Source: Alkalidesulfovibrio alkalitolerans DSM 16529
GTDB taxonomy: Bacteria; Desulfobacterota; Desulfovibrionia; Desulfovibrionales; Desulfovibrionaceae
NCBI RefSeq assembly: GCF_000422245.1
Contig: NZ_ATHI01000003.1
Span: 62,001 to 126,000 of the forward strand
DNA length: 64,000 nucleotides
Reading direction: 5' to 3'
The notes beneath the pieces are model-generated. The model made no database searches. It saw only the letters and a program-made list of their open reading frames with translations, and was not told the DNA's origin. The position numbers were made by a program, and so were the translations under genes. Shown piece after piece: positions 54,713 through 63,645 of the stretch (within the stretch, counting starts at the first letter, position 1; every line of letters begins with the position of its first letter).

Positions 54713-55135
54713 TCAGCGTGCGCGGCCTCGGCGGAGCGGGTTCATAAGCCCCCAGAAGAAGCCCGCGAACAAGCCCCAGGCCAGATTGCAGGCGATGACG
54801 AAGAGCGGCGTGCCGTAGCCCATTTCGAGCCCGAGGATTCCCTGGCCCTGCATGGGCAGGAAGAGGAACAGCATGGCTGCCGAGGGCAGCGCGGAGAGGA
54901 CGAGGCCGCGGACCACCGGCCGTTCGGTCATGAACGGCGTGAGGAAGAGAAGGCCCCAAAGGCCGCCCCAGACCAGCCGGGGGTAGAGCCAGGCGGCCGT
55001 GAAGGCGGGCACGAGCGGATTGCCGAGCAGTTGCGCCAGACCCGAGGCGAACCCGGCCCAATTCATCAGGCTGTTGGCTAGGCCGCCGATGGTCCCGGCC
55101 AGATAGGCCAGGGCGATGCGCTGCAAGAGGGACAT
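54713..55135 (-). CDS. Small polytopic membrane protein
   Basis: The 140-residue protein has about four hydrophobic helices (LVWGGLWGLLFLTPFM, GLVLSALPSAAMLFLFLP, PLFVIACNLAWGLFAGFFWG). GGAGG is 6 nt upstream of the ATG at 55135. Not assigned to a known family. Confidence 0.65.
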   Translation of the reverse strand: MSLLQRIALAYLAGTIGGLANSLMNWAGFASGLAQLLGNPLVPAFTAAWLYPRLVWGGLWGLLFLTPFMTERPVVRGLVLSALPSAAMLFLFLPMQGQGILGLEMGYGTPLFVIACNLAWGLFAGFFWGLMNPLRRGRAR

Positions 55136-55282
55136 GTCGTGCCTCCGTGGGGCGTCCGGTTTCGGCGCGCCTCCCCCGGCGTGACGCACAGGATGGGGCG
55201 CGCGGACGGGAATTGATTCGAGACTACACCACATTGCGCGGCAATGCCATCCCCGTCGGGATGGGAACGACGGATCGCGCGG

Positions 55283-56692
55283 CTACCAGAAGAACAGTTC
55301 GCGCGACACGCGCCGCCGGGGAACGTCCAGGCGCTCCTCCAGGCAGCGCAGCACGCTCTCCTGAAATGCCTCCGGACCGCAGAGATGGAAGGATTCGCAG
55401 CCGTCGCACAGCGATGCGAGCCGGTCCGCGTCCACCCGGCCGGGCAGGTGCGTCACGCCCGGCGTCTGAGGGATTTCTGCCAGGGATTCCGGGGTCTCGC
55501 GGCTCAGGAAGTGGACCACGCGAAGCGGCAGCCGCGCGCACAGGTCGGCCAGTTCGTCGGCCGCGAAAACGTCGCGGCGGCGCTTGTTGGACCAGACGAA
55601 AAGCGTGGGCACGGCCCGCCCCGTGACGGCGAAGGTGCGAAGAACGCTCAGAAACGGTGTCGCGCCCACCCCGCCTGCGATGAAGACCAGCCGCTCCTGC
55701 TCCAGCACGTCGGAGCAGAAGACCCCGTAGGGTCCCTCGCACAGCACCTGTGTGCCCGGCATCACGCGCACGAATTCCTCGGTGAAGTCGCCCGCGACCT
55801 TGACGGTCAGCGCGAGACGATTCGGCTCCGTCGCGGCCGCGCCCGAAAGGGTGAAGGGGTGCGGCTCGTCCAGGTGCGGCACGCGCGGCAGGCGCACGAC
55901 CGCGAACTGCCCCGGCCTGCGGGCCGCGAAGTGCGGGCAGCCGCCGTCGTGGCGCAGGAACAGGGTCGTGGTGTCGCGCGTCTCCGCGCGCACGGCCTCC
56001 ACGCTCCACACGCGCTCGGGGTCGCGCCTGAGGACGTAGCGCAGGCGGCGCAGGGCATCCGCCAACACGAGCCCCAGGAGCAACGCCCACTGCCAAAAGA
56101 AGGGTGCGGTGGGCAGGTCGTCGCCGTGCAGCATGCCGTGCGCGAAGCCGAGCAGCGCGGCCGCGTAGAGCAGCAGGTGCGGCCGCTTCCACGCCTTGTA
56201 GCGCAGGATCTGGCGACGGTTGCCGAGAAGCGCCAGGGTTGCGGCCGCGATCATCAGGAAGAGCGCCACCCTGCCCATGACCACGTCCCACTCGGCCAGT
56301 TCCAGGGAGTAGAGCAGCGAGAGGTCGTAGGTCCGGCCGCGTTGCATGGAGATGGACCAGGAGCGAAAGCCCGTGTGGCCGCAGAAGAAGAGCACCGTGA
56401 GGATGCCCAGGGTGCGGTGCCAGAGCATGAGCTTGTCCAGGCCGAAGACGCCCTCGATCCAAGGATTGCGCGAGCCCATGAGCATGGTCGCGGTGAGCAG
56501 CACCAGGCCGTTGAAAGCGAAGAAGTTGCCCAGGTCGCCTGTGGCGTCGATGAGGGTCGGCGAGGCTAGGCGGTCCAGCCGGGTGAAGACGAAGGCCAGA
56601 TTGGCGACCGCGAGCATGCCGCAAAAGGCAAGCAGCCAGATTCGCGCCAGAACGCGCCTGCGCGCCGGGGTCGGATGTTCGATGCGCTCCAT
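55283..56692 (-). CDS. Ferric reductase-like membrane flavoprotein (FAD/NAD(P)H oxidoreductase)
   Basis: The 469-residue protein has about six transmembrane helices with His residues for heme (LMLWHRTLGILTVLFFCGHT, HLLLYAAALLGFAHGMLHG), then a ferredoxin-reductase module (RPGQFAVVRLP, HPFTLSGAA, FIAGGVGATPFLSVLRTF, FHLCGPEAF). It could reduce Fe(III) or another outside acceptor from cytoplasmic NAD(P)H. The ATG at 56692 is used; an ATG at 56737 is also in frame and neither has a clear ribosome site. Confidence 0.88.
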   Translation of the reverse strand: MERIEHPTPARRRVLARIWLLAFCGMLAVANLAFVFTRLDRLASPTLIDATGDLGNFFAFNGLVLLTATMLMGSRNPWIEGVFGLDKLMLWHRTLGILTVLFFCGHTGFRSWSISMQRGRTYDLSLLYSLELAEWDVVMGRVALFLMIAAATLALLGNRRQILRYKAWKRPHLLLYAAALLGFAHGMLHGDDLPTAPFFWQWALLLGLVLADALRRLRYVLRRDPERVWSVEAVRAETRDTTTLFLRHDGGCPHFAARRPGQFAVVRLPRVPHLDEPHPFTLSGAAATEPNRLALTVKVAGDFTEEFVRVMPGTQVLCEGPYGVFCSDVLEQERLVFIAGGVGATPFLSVLRTFAVTGRAVPTLFVWSNKRRRDVFAADELADLCARLPLRVVHFLSRETPESLAEIPQTPGVTHLPGRVDADRLASLCDGCESFHLCGPEAFQESVLRCLEERLDVPRRRVSRELFFW

Positions 56693-56856
56693 CAGGTGGC
56701 ATGTAGCAGGAAAAGGCCTGACGTGCACGGGTTTCATGAACGTGTCGGGGAACTTGCGGCGAAAACGGTTGACCTCATCCGTCTTGCCGATAAAAGGGAA
56801 GCGTCGCCGTCACGTGACGCGCGGCCCGAGTCGGCAGCCTGCACCGGAGGAAAGCG

Positions 56857-58689
56857 ATGTTCTTGCGCCAGGGAGCTATACACGTCACGCCGGGCGGCGA
56901 GCCCCGGTACGTCAAGGAGGACAAGGAGTTCGTGCGCACCGTGACCCTGGCCCGCGCGGCCGAGGCCGTGTCACACGGCGCGATTTACGCGGGCGGGTTC
57001 ATCCGGCTGCACTCGGGCACCTACCGCACGGCCGCCGAGCAGGCCATGGTCGGCGTGCCCGGTCTGTCCTCGACGGTCGGCAAGCCAGCGCCTTACGTCT
57101 TTCGGGGTCTTCGCGGCCAGCCGGACAACCCCGTGCGCATCATGGGCGAGGGCGGCAAGCAGACCCGGCTGGTGGGGCCGGGAATGACGGTGCGCGACGC
57201 CTGGGGCACGAACCCCACGGACGAGGATTTCGCCTTTTTCCGCTTCGAGGACTGCGAGTGGATCGAGATTTCGGGCTTCGACGTCTCGGAATCCTGGCCC
57301 TGCTTCATCTACCTCAAGAACTGCCGCTACGTGACCATCCGCGACATCACGGCGCGCGGCTCCAACTACCTGATCTTCGCGCGTGGCGAGGACTGCCGCC
57401 ACATCCTGGTGGAGAAGGTCCGCTGGCGGCAGGACCCATCGAGCAGCATCTGGCGCAACGTGCCCTGGTTCGACGTCAAGTACGGGGCTTACAAGCACTA
57501 CAACGGAGGTCTCGTGGGCGCGCGCGACATCGCGGGCGGCGTGGTGGTGCGCGGCTGCATCGTGCGCGACGTCTTCAACGCCGTGCGCCTGAAGGGCAAG
57601 AAGCCCGGCACGAACCAGAACGTGGAGGTCGCGGACAACATCTTCGAACGGGTGCGCGACAACGTGGTGGAGCCGGAGAACAGGGGCCGCAACTGGTGGG
57701 TGCACGGCAACGTCATCCGCGGCGCGCACGCTTGGTTCAGCCTGGACGGCGTGGAGGGCGGCCACTGGTTCTTCTTCGACAACAAGGGCTTCGGCCTCGA
57801 TCGCCCCGGCGAGCCGGGCGACCCCAACTCCGGGGGCAGGGTCTTCAAGTTCTCGGGCCTTTCGGAAGAAGAGCGCGCGAAGATGGAGCCGTTCCACGTC
57901 TTCAACAACTCCTGGCGCATCCGGGGTAGCTACATCAAGAGCGGCGACGTGGTGCACATGCGCCATCTGGGCAACGCCATCGACAACCGCCCGGTCGAGC
58001 CGGGCGAGGAGCCTCGGCCGCTCACGGACGATGATTTCCCGCTGCCCGGCATCTGGCCCGACACCGTGGTCTTCGACTGCGACCTGTGCGCCTCGCCGCT
58101 CGACGTGCGTCTGCGCGAGGCCGGGCAGGAGCGGCAGGGCAGTTTCGGTCGCGGCCCGCTGTTCGTGAAGCCCGAAAAGGACGACTTCAGGCTCAGGCCG
58201 GACGTGAAATGGGACCACGCCCCGGTGATCAGCCTCAAGGCGGGCCTGGACTGGCCCGCGCCCGAGGACTGGGAGCAGCGGGACGTGCCGCCGGGCGTTT
58301 ACGGCCAGGGCGTGCACGGCCCGGCCTATGCGCACCTGCCCTGGCCCGGCGAGGACAAGACGCCCGTGGAGCACCCGCGCCCGACCCAGGTGCTGCGGCC
58401 GGACGTGAAAAATCCCCTGTTCCGTCTGGCCTTTTCCGTGGCCCTCGAAGGTCACGGCTGCGGCGTGGGGCTTCGCGACGGCGAGCGCCGCGTGGTCTGT
58501 CCCGCGCGCATCGAGGGTCGTTTACTGCGTTTCGAGCCGCCCAAGGGGTGGGAGGACGCAGCGGCCAGGGCCGTGATCGAACTGCCGCGCGACCTTGCGG
58601 GGCAAAATGGCCTGGCCGTGACGCTGTGGGCCTGCCCGGACCCGAGGGTGGCCTTCATGGGTAAGGCGCCCGAACCGCGCGAGGAATAG
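56857..58689 (+). CDS. Right-handed beta-helix protein (pectate-lyase-like fold)
   Basis: The 610-residue protein has a repeated short-strand pattern from residue 90 to 400 (WIEISGFDVSESWPCFIYLK, YVTIRDITARGSNYLI, VVVRGCIVRDVFNAVRL, VADNIFERVRDNVV), typical of a parallel beta-helix. No signal peptide or transmembrane segment is seen. GGAGG is 6-7 nt upstream. It may bind or cleave polysaccharide; catalytic residues cannot be assigned. Confidence 0.7.
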   Translation: MFLRQGAIHVTPGGEPRYVKEDKEFVRTVTLARAAEAVSHGAIYAGGFIRLHSGTYRTAAEQAMVGVPGLSSTVGKPAPYVFRGLRGQPDNPVRIMGEGGKQTRLVGPGMTVRDAWGTNPTDEDFAFFRFEDCEWIEISGFDVSESWPCFIYLKNCRYVTIRDITARGSNYLIFARGEDCRHILVEKVRWRQDPSSSIWRNVPWFDVKYGAYKHYNGGLVGARDIAGGVVVRGCIVRDVFNAVRLKGKKPGTNQNVEVADNIFERVRDNVVEPENRGRNWWVHGNVIRGAHAWFSLDGVEGGHWFFFDNKGFGLDRPGEPGDPNSGGRVFKFSGLSEEERAKMEPFHVFNNSWRIRGSYIKSGDVVHMRHLGNAIDNRPVEPGEEPRPLTDDDFPLPGIWPDTVVFDCDLCASPLDVRLREAGQERQGSFGRGPLFVKPEKDDFRLRPDVKWDHAPVISLKAGLDWPAPEDWEQRDVPPGVYGQGVHGPAYAHLPWPGEDKTPVEHPRPTQVLRPDVKNPLFRLAFSVALEGHGCGVGLRDGERRVVCPARIEGRLLRFEPPKGWEDAAARAVIELPRDLAGQNGLAVTLWACPDPRVAFMGKAPEPREE

Positions 58690-58692
58690 GGG

Positions 58693-58817
58693 CAGGGCGC
58701 TGAAAAGGCGTCATCTGCGGCGTTGCTTCGAGCCGGTCAAGGCCGACGCGTATTTGAAATACGCGTCGGCCTTGACCGACTCTCGCGCCTTGCATCTGCC
58801 GTCTTTTGAGTGCCCTG
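58693..58817. repeat. Intergenic hairpin repeat, copy 9
   Basis: Full-length copy with outer arms CAGGGC/GCCCTG. Its central stem is about 22 perfect base pairs (CGGTCAAGGCCGACGCGTAT on the left arm) with almost no loop. It lies just after the beta-helix gene stop. Confidence 0.9.
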
Positions 58818-58837
58818 CTGCGTGGAAGTTGTCGTCG

Positions 58838-58938
58838 AGGCGCTGAAAAGGCGTCGTCTGGGGCGTTGCGGCGAAAGCGCCGGACCCTCATGTATGCGAA
58901 ATACACGTCGGCCCCGGCGCTTTTACGCAGCCTTGCCG
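58838..58938. repeat. Intergenic hairpin repeat, copy 10
   Basis: GCTGAAAAGGCGTCGTCTGG, GCGTTGCGGCGAAAGCGCCG, CATGTAT/ATACACG arms and GGCGCTTTTACGC. Tandem with copy 9 and ending next to the hsp20 stop. Confidence 0.85.
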
Positions 58939-58940
58939 GA

Positions 58941-59402
58941 TCAGGACTGGATGGCGATCTTCCTGGCCTTGGCCTCCTCGGCCAGGGGCATCTCAATGGT
59001 CAGTACGCCGTCCTTGTAGGACGCCTTGACCTCGTCCTCCTTGACCGGACGGGGCAGGGACACCGAGCGGCTGAAGGAGCCGTAGCTGCGCTCGATGCGG
59101 TGGTAGTTGTCCTTCTTCTCCTCGTCCTCGAATTTCTTCTCGCCCCGGATGGTCAGCACGCCCCGCTCCAGCGTGACCTCGATCTCCTTGGGATCCACGC
59201 CGGGCAGCTCGGCCGTGACCGTGACCCGCTTGTCGTCCTCGGCCACGTTCACCGCCGGATAGCCCATGCCCCTGAAGGCGGGAAAATCGTCGAAGGCCTT
59301 CAGTGGCTCCTTCCAGAATTCCTCCATGAGATCGGCGATGCTCGTGGGGCGGCTGGTTTCCAAAGAACGACGACGCAACTCGGGAAGCCAATTCTTGAAC
59401 AT
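58941..59402 (-). CDS. Hsp20/alpha-crystallin small heat-shock protein
   Basis: The 153-residue protein has an N-terminal FxxDL-type region (TSIADLMEEFWKEPLKAFDD) and an alpha-crystallin domain (VNVAEDDKRVTVTAELPGVD, YGSFSRSVSLPRPVKED, YKDGVLTIEMPLAEEAKAR). AGGAGG is 6 nt upstream of the ATG. It is an ATP-independent chaperone that holds unfolding proteins. Confidence 0.95.
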   Translation of the reverse strand: MFKNWLPELRRRSLETSRPTSIADLMEEFWKEPLKAFDDFPAFRGMGYPAVNVAEDDKRVTVTAELPGVDPKEIEVTLERGVLTIRGEKKFEDEEKKDNYHRIERSYGSFSRSVSLPRPVKEDEVKASYKDGVLTIEMPLAEEAKARKIAIQS

Positions 59403-59453
59403 GGCAAACCTCCTGAAAACGTCTGAAATGTAGGCCTGTTGCACAAGGCCTTA

Positions 59454-59467
59454 AGATAAAATTATCT
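59454..59467. promoter_or_regulatory. Palindrome upstream of hsp20
   Basis: AGATAAAATTATCT is a 14-bp A/T palindrome 52 bp before the start codon, in an otherwise G/C-rich stretch; it may hold a promoter element or operator. No sigma-32 pair is seen. Confidence 0.4.
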
Positions 59468-59546
59468 CGTTCGCGGCGTCAGTCAAGAGGGTGGAGAAAG
59501 AAGCGAGGAATGAATTCGGAGCCGGATCTCGGGCCGAGGCGACGCC

Positions 59547-60701
59547 TCAACCCACGGGCTTGCGGCTGCCCGCGTAGAGATCGAAGAGCAGCAGGCGGCA
59601 TTCGATCTTGGCGTTCCAAAGGGGGATGCGGCGCGAGGGGCGAAGCCCGATGTGCTTGGCCAACTCCAGGTTGCCCGTGAACACTGCCGCCCGCCAGCCC
59701 TGGGCCGAGCGCTTCAGCCAGTCGCCCATGGCCGGGTAGAGGGCCGCGAGCTTGTCCTCGCCGCCCAGGCGGTGGCCGTACTCGGGATTCATGACGATCA
59801 GCCCGGGCTCGGCAGGCAGCGGCGTGTCGCGAAAATCGCAAACACTGGCGCTTACGTAGGCGTCCATGCCCGCGTCCTGAGCGTTTTCGCGCGTCGCGAT
59901 CACGGCGCGCGGGTCTATGTCCGTGGCCGAGATGGGCGCGGGCGCGGGTCGCATGGCCGCGCGCGCCTCGGCGCGCATGGACTGCCAGACCTTCTCGTCG
60001 AAGGCCGCGAGATGGCGAAAGGCGAACCCGGTGCGAAGCAGTCCCGGCGCGGTGCGCGTGGCCATCAGCGCGGCCTCGACGGCCAGGGTGCCGCTGCCGC
60101 ACATGGGGTTCACGAGCGGCGTCTCACCGTCGTACCCGGCCGCGATCAGGCAGGCCGCGGCCAGGGTCTCCTGCATGGGGGCCTTGTGCGGGGCAAGACG
60201 GTAGCCGCGTCGCGTCAGCGGTTCGCCCGTGGTGTCCAGATAGATCGTGGCCGCCTCGTCCTGCCAGTGCAAGAACACGGACGCGGCGGATGCGGCGCGG
60301 CCAGAGTCGGGGCGAGAGCCCGTGCGGGCGCGGAAGCGGTCCGCGATGGCGTCCTTCAGGCGCAGATTGGCGAAGCGGGCGTCGCGGATGGTCTCGGTGC
60401 GCACGCTGGAGGAGATGGTGAAGGGCGCGCCCGGCGCGAACCACTCCTCCCATGGCAGCCGGTGCGCGGCCGCGTAGAGTGCGTCCGGATCGGCGACTGT
60501 TCCGCGCCACGCTTCGTAAAGCACTCTGTGGGCCGTGCGCAGGTGCAGGTTGAAATACATGCAGTCCGTCAGACCGCCGTGCGCGAGGACGCCCGCGGTC
60601 ATCTCCTCGGCCTCGAAACCGAGGGCGCGGACCTCCTGGGCCAGAAACGGCGGCATACCCTTGGGGCAGGTCAGGAGGATGGGTGCGGCGGAAAAGGCCA
60701 T
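59547..60701 (-). CDS. THUMP-domain RNA (guanine-N2) methyltransferase, RlmL-like
   Basis: The 384-residue protein has a THUMP region (residues 10-150) and a UPF0020 methyltransferase domain with PLVNPMCGSGTLAVEAALMA and VMNPEYGHRLGG (NPPY-type motif with Glu). It corresponds to the RlmL half of RlmKL and probably methylates 23S rRNA. It is followed upstream by the YkgJ-like gene with a 5-bp gap. The frame beyond the ATG is not used. Confidence 0.9.
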   Translation of the reverse strand: MAFSAAPILLTCPKGMPPFLAQEVRALGFEAEEMTAGVLAHGGLTDCMYFNLHLRTAHRVLYEAWRGTVADPDALYAAAHRLPWEEWFAPGAPFTISSSVRTETIRDARFANLRLKDAIADRFRARTGSRPDSGRAASAASVFLHWQDEAATIYLDTTGEPLTRRGYRLAPHKAPMQETLAAACLIAAGYDGETPLVNPMCGSGTLAVEAALMATRTAPGLLRTGFAFRHLAAFDEKVWQSMRAEARAAMRPAPAPISATDIDPRAVIATRENAQDAGMDAYVSASVCDFRDTPLPAEPGLIVMNPEYGHRLGGEDKLAALYPAMGDWLKRSAQGWRAAVFTGNLELAKHIGLRPSRRIPLWNAKIECRLLLFDLYAGSRKPVG

Positions 60702-60706
60702 GCGTG

Positions 60707-61291
60707 TCAGGGACGCGGCTCGCCCGCGACGATCAGTTCGGCCAGGGTGGCGTCCACCTTGGGCAGCTTGCCGGTCTTGGAGCCCAGGAACTCGCGTTCC
60801 AGGGTCGCGAGACGCACGTAGAAGGGCGTGCGGTCCAGGTGCGGGATCTGGCCGCCGATCCTGGCCGTGATCTCCTGCGAGAGCCAGCAGCCGGGAAAGG
60901 TCTGCGCGCCTCCGCGCGGCGAACGGACCACGTTGGGCACGCCGTGCAGGCGGCAGATCATCAGGCGGTGACGGTACATGGAACAGCGGCCATCCACGTT
61001 CACCGGGCACATGATGCGCGGTTCCAGGCCTTGCGCCAGGGCGGCGCGGGCCTGCGACACGGCCGTGGCCGCGGCGGATTCCACGGCCTCGCGATCCGCC
61101 TGGGGCAGGGACTTGAGCCCGGTCCAGAAAAAGGCCCATTCAACGTAGGTGTGGTGCTGGAAGTATGAGACGCAGCAGTTGCGCGCGCAGTCGTCGCAGG
61201 TGTGGCCCATGGCCCCCGAGACCTCGTCGTAGGCGGTCTGCATATCGCGGTACAGCGCCTCGAGCTTGCGGAAGACGGTGGCGCGGCTCAT
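60707..61291 (-). CDS. YkgJ-family cysteine cluster protein
   Basis: The 194-residue protein has a Cys cluster HTCDDCARNCCVSYF near residue 30 and a second CPVNVDGRCSMYRHRLMICR, the YkgJ/Fli-B-like zinc or iron-binding pattern. Function is unknown. Its ATG overlaps the stop of the shikimate kinase gene. Confidence 0.85.
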   Translation of the reverse strand: MSRATVFRKLEALYRDMQTAYDEVSGAMGHTCDDCARNCCVSYFQHHTYVEWAFFWTGLKSLPQADREAVESAAATAVSQARAALAQGLEPRIMCPVNVDGRCSMYRHRLMICRLHGVPNVVRSPRGGAQTFPGCWLSQEITARIGGQIPHLDRTPFYVRLATLEREFLGSKTGKLPKVDATLAELIVAGEPRP

Positions 61292-61812
61292 CGCGGGGGG
61301 AGCTCCGAAAGGCGTCGGATTATTTCGGCGGCGCACTCTTCGGGCTCGGATGCGTCCGTGCAGACGGTAATGTCGGCGTGCGCCTGATACAGAGGCCTGC
61401 GTTCGGACCAGACGTCGCCGGGCCGTTTGCCCTCCGTGCAGACAAAGGCCCGGCCCTTTGCCGCGCCCACGCGGCGTTCGAAAACGTCGAGGCGGACGTC
61501 CAGAAAGACGATGGGCCCGAGCAGCTTGAGGCGCTGCATGGCCTTCTCGGAATAGACCACGCTGCCGCCCGTGGAGACGACCATGCGCTGGGCCGCGAAA
61601 CCGACCACGGCCTCTTCCTCGATGCGCAGGAATTCGGCCGCGCCAACGGCGTCCATGATGGCCTGCAGGCGCTCGCCGTGCGTGGCCTCGATGAGCCGGT
61701 CGGTGTCGATCCACTCCCAGCCCAGGCGGCGGGCGAGGATCGGGGCCAGGGTGGATTTGCCCGCCCCGGCGATGCCGATCAGGGTCAGGCAGGTGGTGTC
61801 GGAAAGGGGCAT
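61288..61812 (-). CDS. aroK: Shikimate kinase
   Basis: The 174-residue protein has the P-loop GIAGAGKSTLAPILARRLG, IDTDRLIEATHGE and VVSTGGSVVYSEKAM, as in shikimate kinases. It phosphorylates shikimate in aromatic synthesis. The ATG at 61812 (MPLSDTTCL) is used. It is coupled to the YkgJ-like gene by ATGA overlap. Confidence 0.88.
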   Translation of the reverse strand: MPLSDTTCLTLIGIAGAGKSTLAPILARRLGWEWIDTDRLIEATHGERLQAIMDAVGAAEFLRIEEEAVVGFAAQRMVVSTGGSVVYSEKAMQRLKLLGPIVFLDVRLDVFERRVGAAKGRAFVCTEGKRPGDVWSERRPLYQAHADITVCTDASEPEECAAEIIRRLSELPPR

Positions 61813-61870
61813 GGGGGCTTCGTAGCAGCATGTCCCCGGACCCGGCAAGCAGGGATTTGCGGCGCGCGCC

Positions 61871-62596
61871 TCAGCCGCCCAGATAGGCTTTCTTGACCAC
61901 GGGGTCGTGCATCAGTTCGGCGCACGGCCCACTGGTCACGATCTCGCCCGTGTCCAGCAGATACCCCCGGTGGGCGAAGGTCAGGGCCAGCTTGGCGTTC
62001 TGCTCGATGAGCAGGATGGTCATGCCCTCGGCGTTGAGCTGCTTGAGCGCCCGGAACATGTCGTACATCAGGAGCGGGGCCAGACCCATGGAGGGCTCGT
62101 CCAGGAGCAGGAACTGGCAGCGGGTCATGAGCGCCCGGCCCACGGCCAGCATCTGCTGCTCGCCGCCCGAAAGCTGCTCGCTGCGCTGTTTGCGGCGCTC
62201 GGCCAGGCGCGGGAACAGGGCGTAGACGCGGTCGTAGTCGTCCTTGACGGACGACCCCTTGGGCCGCGCATAGGTGGCCAGTTCCAGGTTCTCCTCCACC
62301 GTGAGGTTGCCGAAGATGTGCCTGCCCTCGGGGGCCAGGGCCATGTGCAGCTTGGCCACCACGTCGTGCGGCGGAACCTTGAGCAGCGACTTGCCGTCCA
62401 GCAGGATGTCGCCGGAAACGACCTTGGGGGCCTCGGGCGGCGGAAGGCGCATGATTGAGTGCAGGGTCGTGGTCTTGCCCGCGCCGTTGGCGCCGATGAG
62501 AGTCACGATCTCGCCGCGCTCCACGCCGAAGCTGATGCCGTGCAATGCCTCGATGTTGCCGTATTTGACCACCAGGTCGCGAACTTCAAGATACAT
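61871..62596 (-). CDS. livF: Branched-chain amino acid ABC transporter ATP-binding protein LivF
   Basis: The 241-residue ATPase has Walker A GANGAGKTTTLHSIM, signature QLSGGEQQMLAVGRAL and Walker B FLLLDEPSMGLAP. Length and the LAPEGRHIFGNLTVEENLEL string fit LivF. It is downstream of livG, with repeat copy 11 in the gap. Confidence 0.96.
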   Translation of the reverse strand: MYLEVRDLVVKYGNIEALHGISFGVERGEIVTLIGANGAGKTTTLHSIMRLPPPEAPKVVSGDILLDGKSLLKVPPHDVVAKLHMALAPEGRHIFGNLTVEENLELATYARPKGSSVKDDYDRVYALFPRLAERRKQRSEQLSGGEQQMLAVGRALMTRCQFLLLDEPSMGLAPLLMYDMFRALKQLNAEGMTILLIEQNAKLALTFAHRGYLLDTGEIVTSGPCAELMHDPVVKKAYLGG

Positions 62597-62609
62597 TCAG
62601 CCTCCGGCC

Positions 62610-62733
62610 CAGGCCGTCCCAAAAGTCCCATCTGCTGCGTTGCCGCGACAAGTTCAAATCCTCGCGTAGTTCAATTACGCGTCGATCTTGAGCTTCTTGT
62701 GCGCCTTGCATTGGGTGCTTTTTCAGCAGCCTG
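62610..62733. repeat. Intergenic hairpin repeat, copy 11
   Basis: CCCAAAAGTCCCATCTGC, TGCGTTGCCGCGAC, AAGTTCAAATCCTCGCGTA, TACGCGTCGATCTTGAGCTT and GCGCCTTGCATTGGG. It separates livF from livG, so it lies inside what would otherwise be one operon. Confidence 0.8.
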
Positions 62734-62867
62734 AAAAAAGAGTTCGTCAACAAGCTCGGCCTCCGGCCTTCTTTCCTGCGTCCGAAGGGCCATGGCCCGG
62801 GCGCGGTGACGCGGAACGCGCGTCGATGCGCTTGCGGCCCGGTCGAAGGCCGTGCAGCGCGAAATCG

Positions 62868-63635
62868 TCAAATCTGGTCGTCGCCCAGATAGGCCTTGAT
62901 GACCACCGGGTTCGCCTGGATGTCCTCGGGCGTGCCTTCGGCGATGGTCCGGCCGAAGTCGATGACCTTGATCCATTGGCACAGGCTCATGACCACGGTC
63001 ATCTGGTGTTCGATCATCCAGATGGTGATCGGGAAATTCTTGTGAATCCAGCGGACGAGTTCGATGAGCCCGCGCACGTCCGAAGAGCTGAGGCCCGCGG
63101 CCGGTTCGTCCAGCAGCAGGAGCTTGGGCTTGGTGGACATGGCCCGGGCGATCTCGACCTTGCGCTGCAGGCCGTAGGGCAGGTTCTTGGGCAATTCGTC
63201 CTTGAAGCGCAGAAGGTCCATGGCCTCCAGAAGCTCGAGGGCGGTCGCGTCGATGCGCTTCTCGGCCTCCATGTAGCGCTTCGTGCGCAGGAAACTGTCC
63301 CAGGCGGAGTAACCCATGCGCGAGTGCTGGGCGATGCGGATGTTGTCCAGAACGGACAGGTTGTGCCATAGCCGGATGTTCTGGAAGGTACGCGCGATGC
63401 CCAGGGTGGTCACCTGGAAGGGCTTGAGGCCTGCCGTGGGCGTGCCGTCGAAGACGATCGCGCCTTCGCTCGGCGTGTAAAAGCCCGAAACCATGTTGAA
63501 GACGGTGGTCTTACCCGCGCCGTTGGGGCCGATGAGCCCCATGAGCTCGCCGCCCTGCATCTGGCAGGAGAAGTCGCTCACGGCGGTCAGGCCGCCGAAG
63601 CGCATGGTCAGGTTCTGGACATCGAGAAGGGCCAT
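62868..63635 (-). CDS. livG: Branched-chain amino acid ABC transporter ATP-binding protein LivG
   Basis: The 255-residue ATPase has Walker A GPNGAGKTTVFNMVSG, GIARTFQNIRLWHNLSVLDN and Walker B LLLLDEPAAGLSSSD, with MIEHQMTVVMSLC after it. The signature motif is replaced by LPYGLQRKVEIARAM, normal for LivG. It follows livM by 10 bp. Confidence 0.96.
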   Translation of the reverse strand: MALLDVQNLTMRFGGLTAVSDFSCQMQGGELMGLIGPNGAGKTTVFNMVSGFYTPSEGAIVFDGTPTAGLKPFQVTTLGIARTFQNIRLWHNLSVLDNIRIAQHSRMGYSAWDSFLRTKRYMEAEKRIDATALELLEAMDLLRFKDELPKNLPYGLQRKVEIARAMSTKPKLLLLDEPAAGLSSSDVRGLIELVRWIHKNFPITIWMIEHQMTVVMSLCQWIKVIDFGRTIAEGTPEDIQANPVVIKAYLGDDQI

Positions 63636-63645
63636 CTGCGACTCG

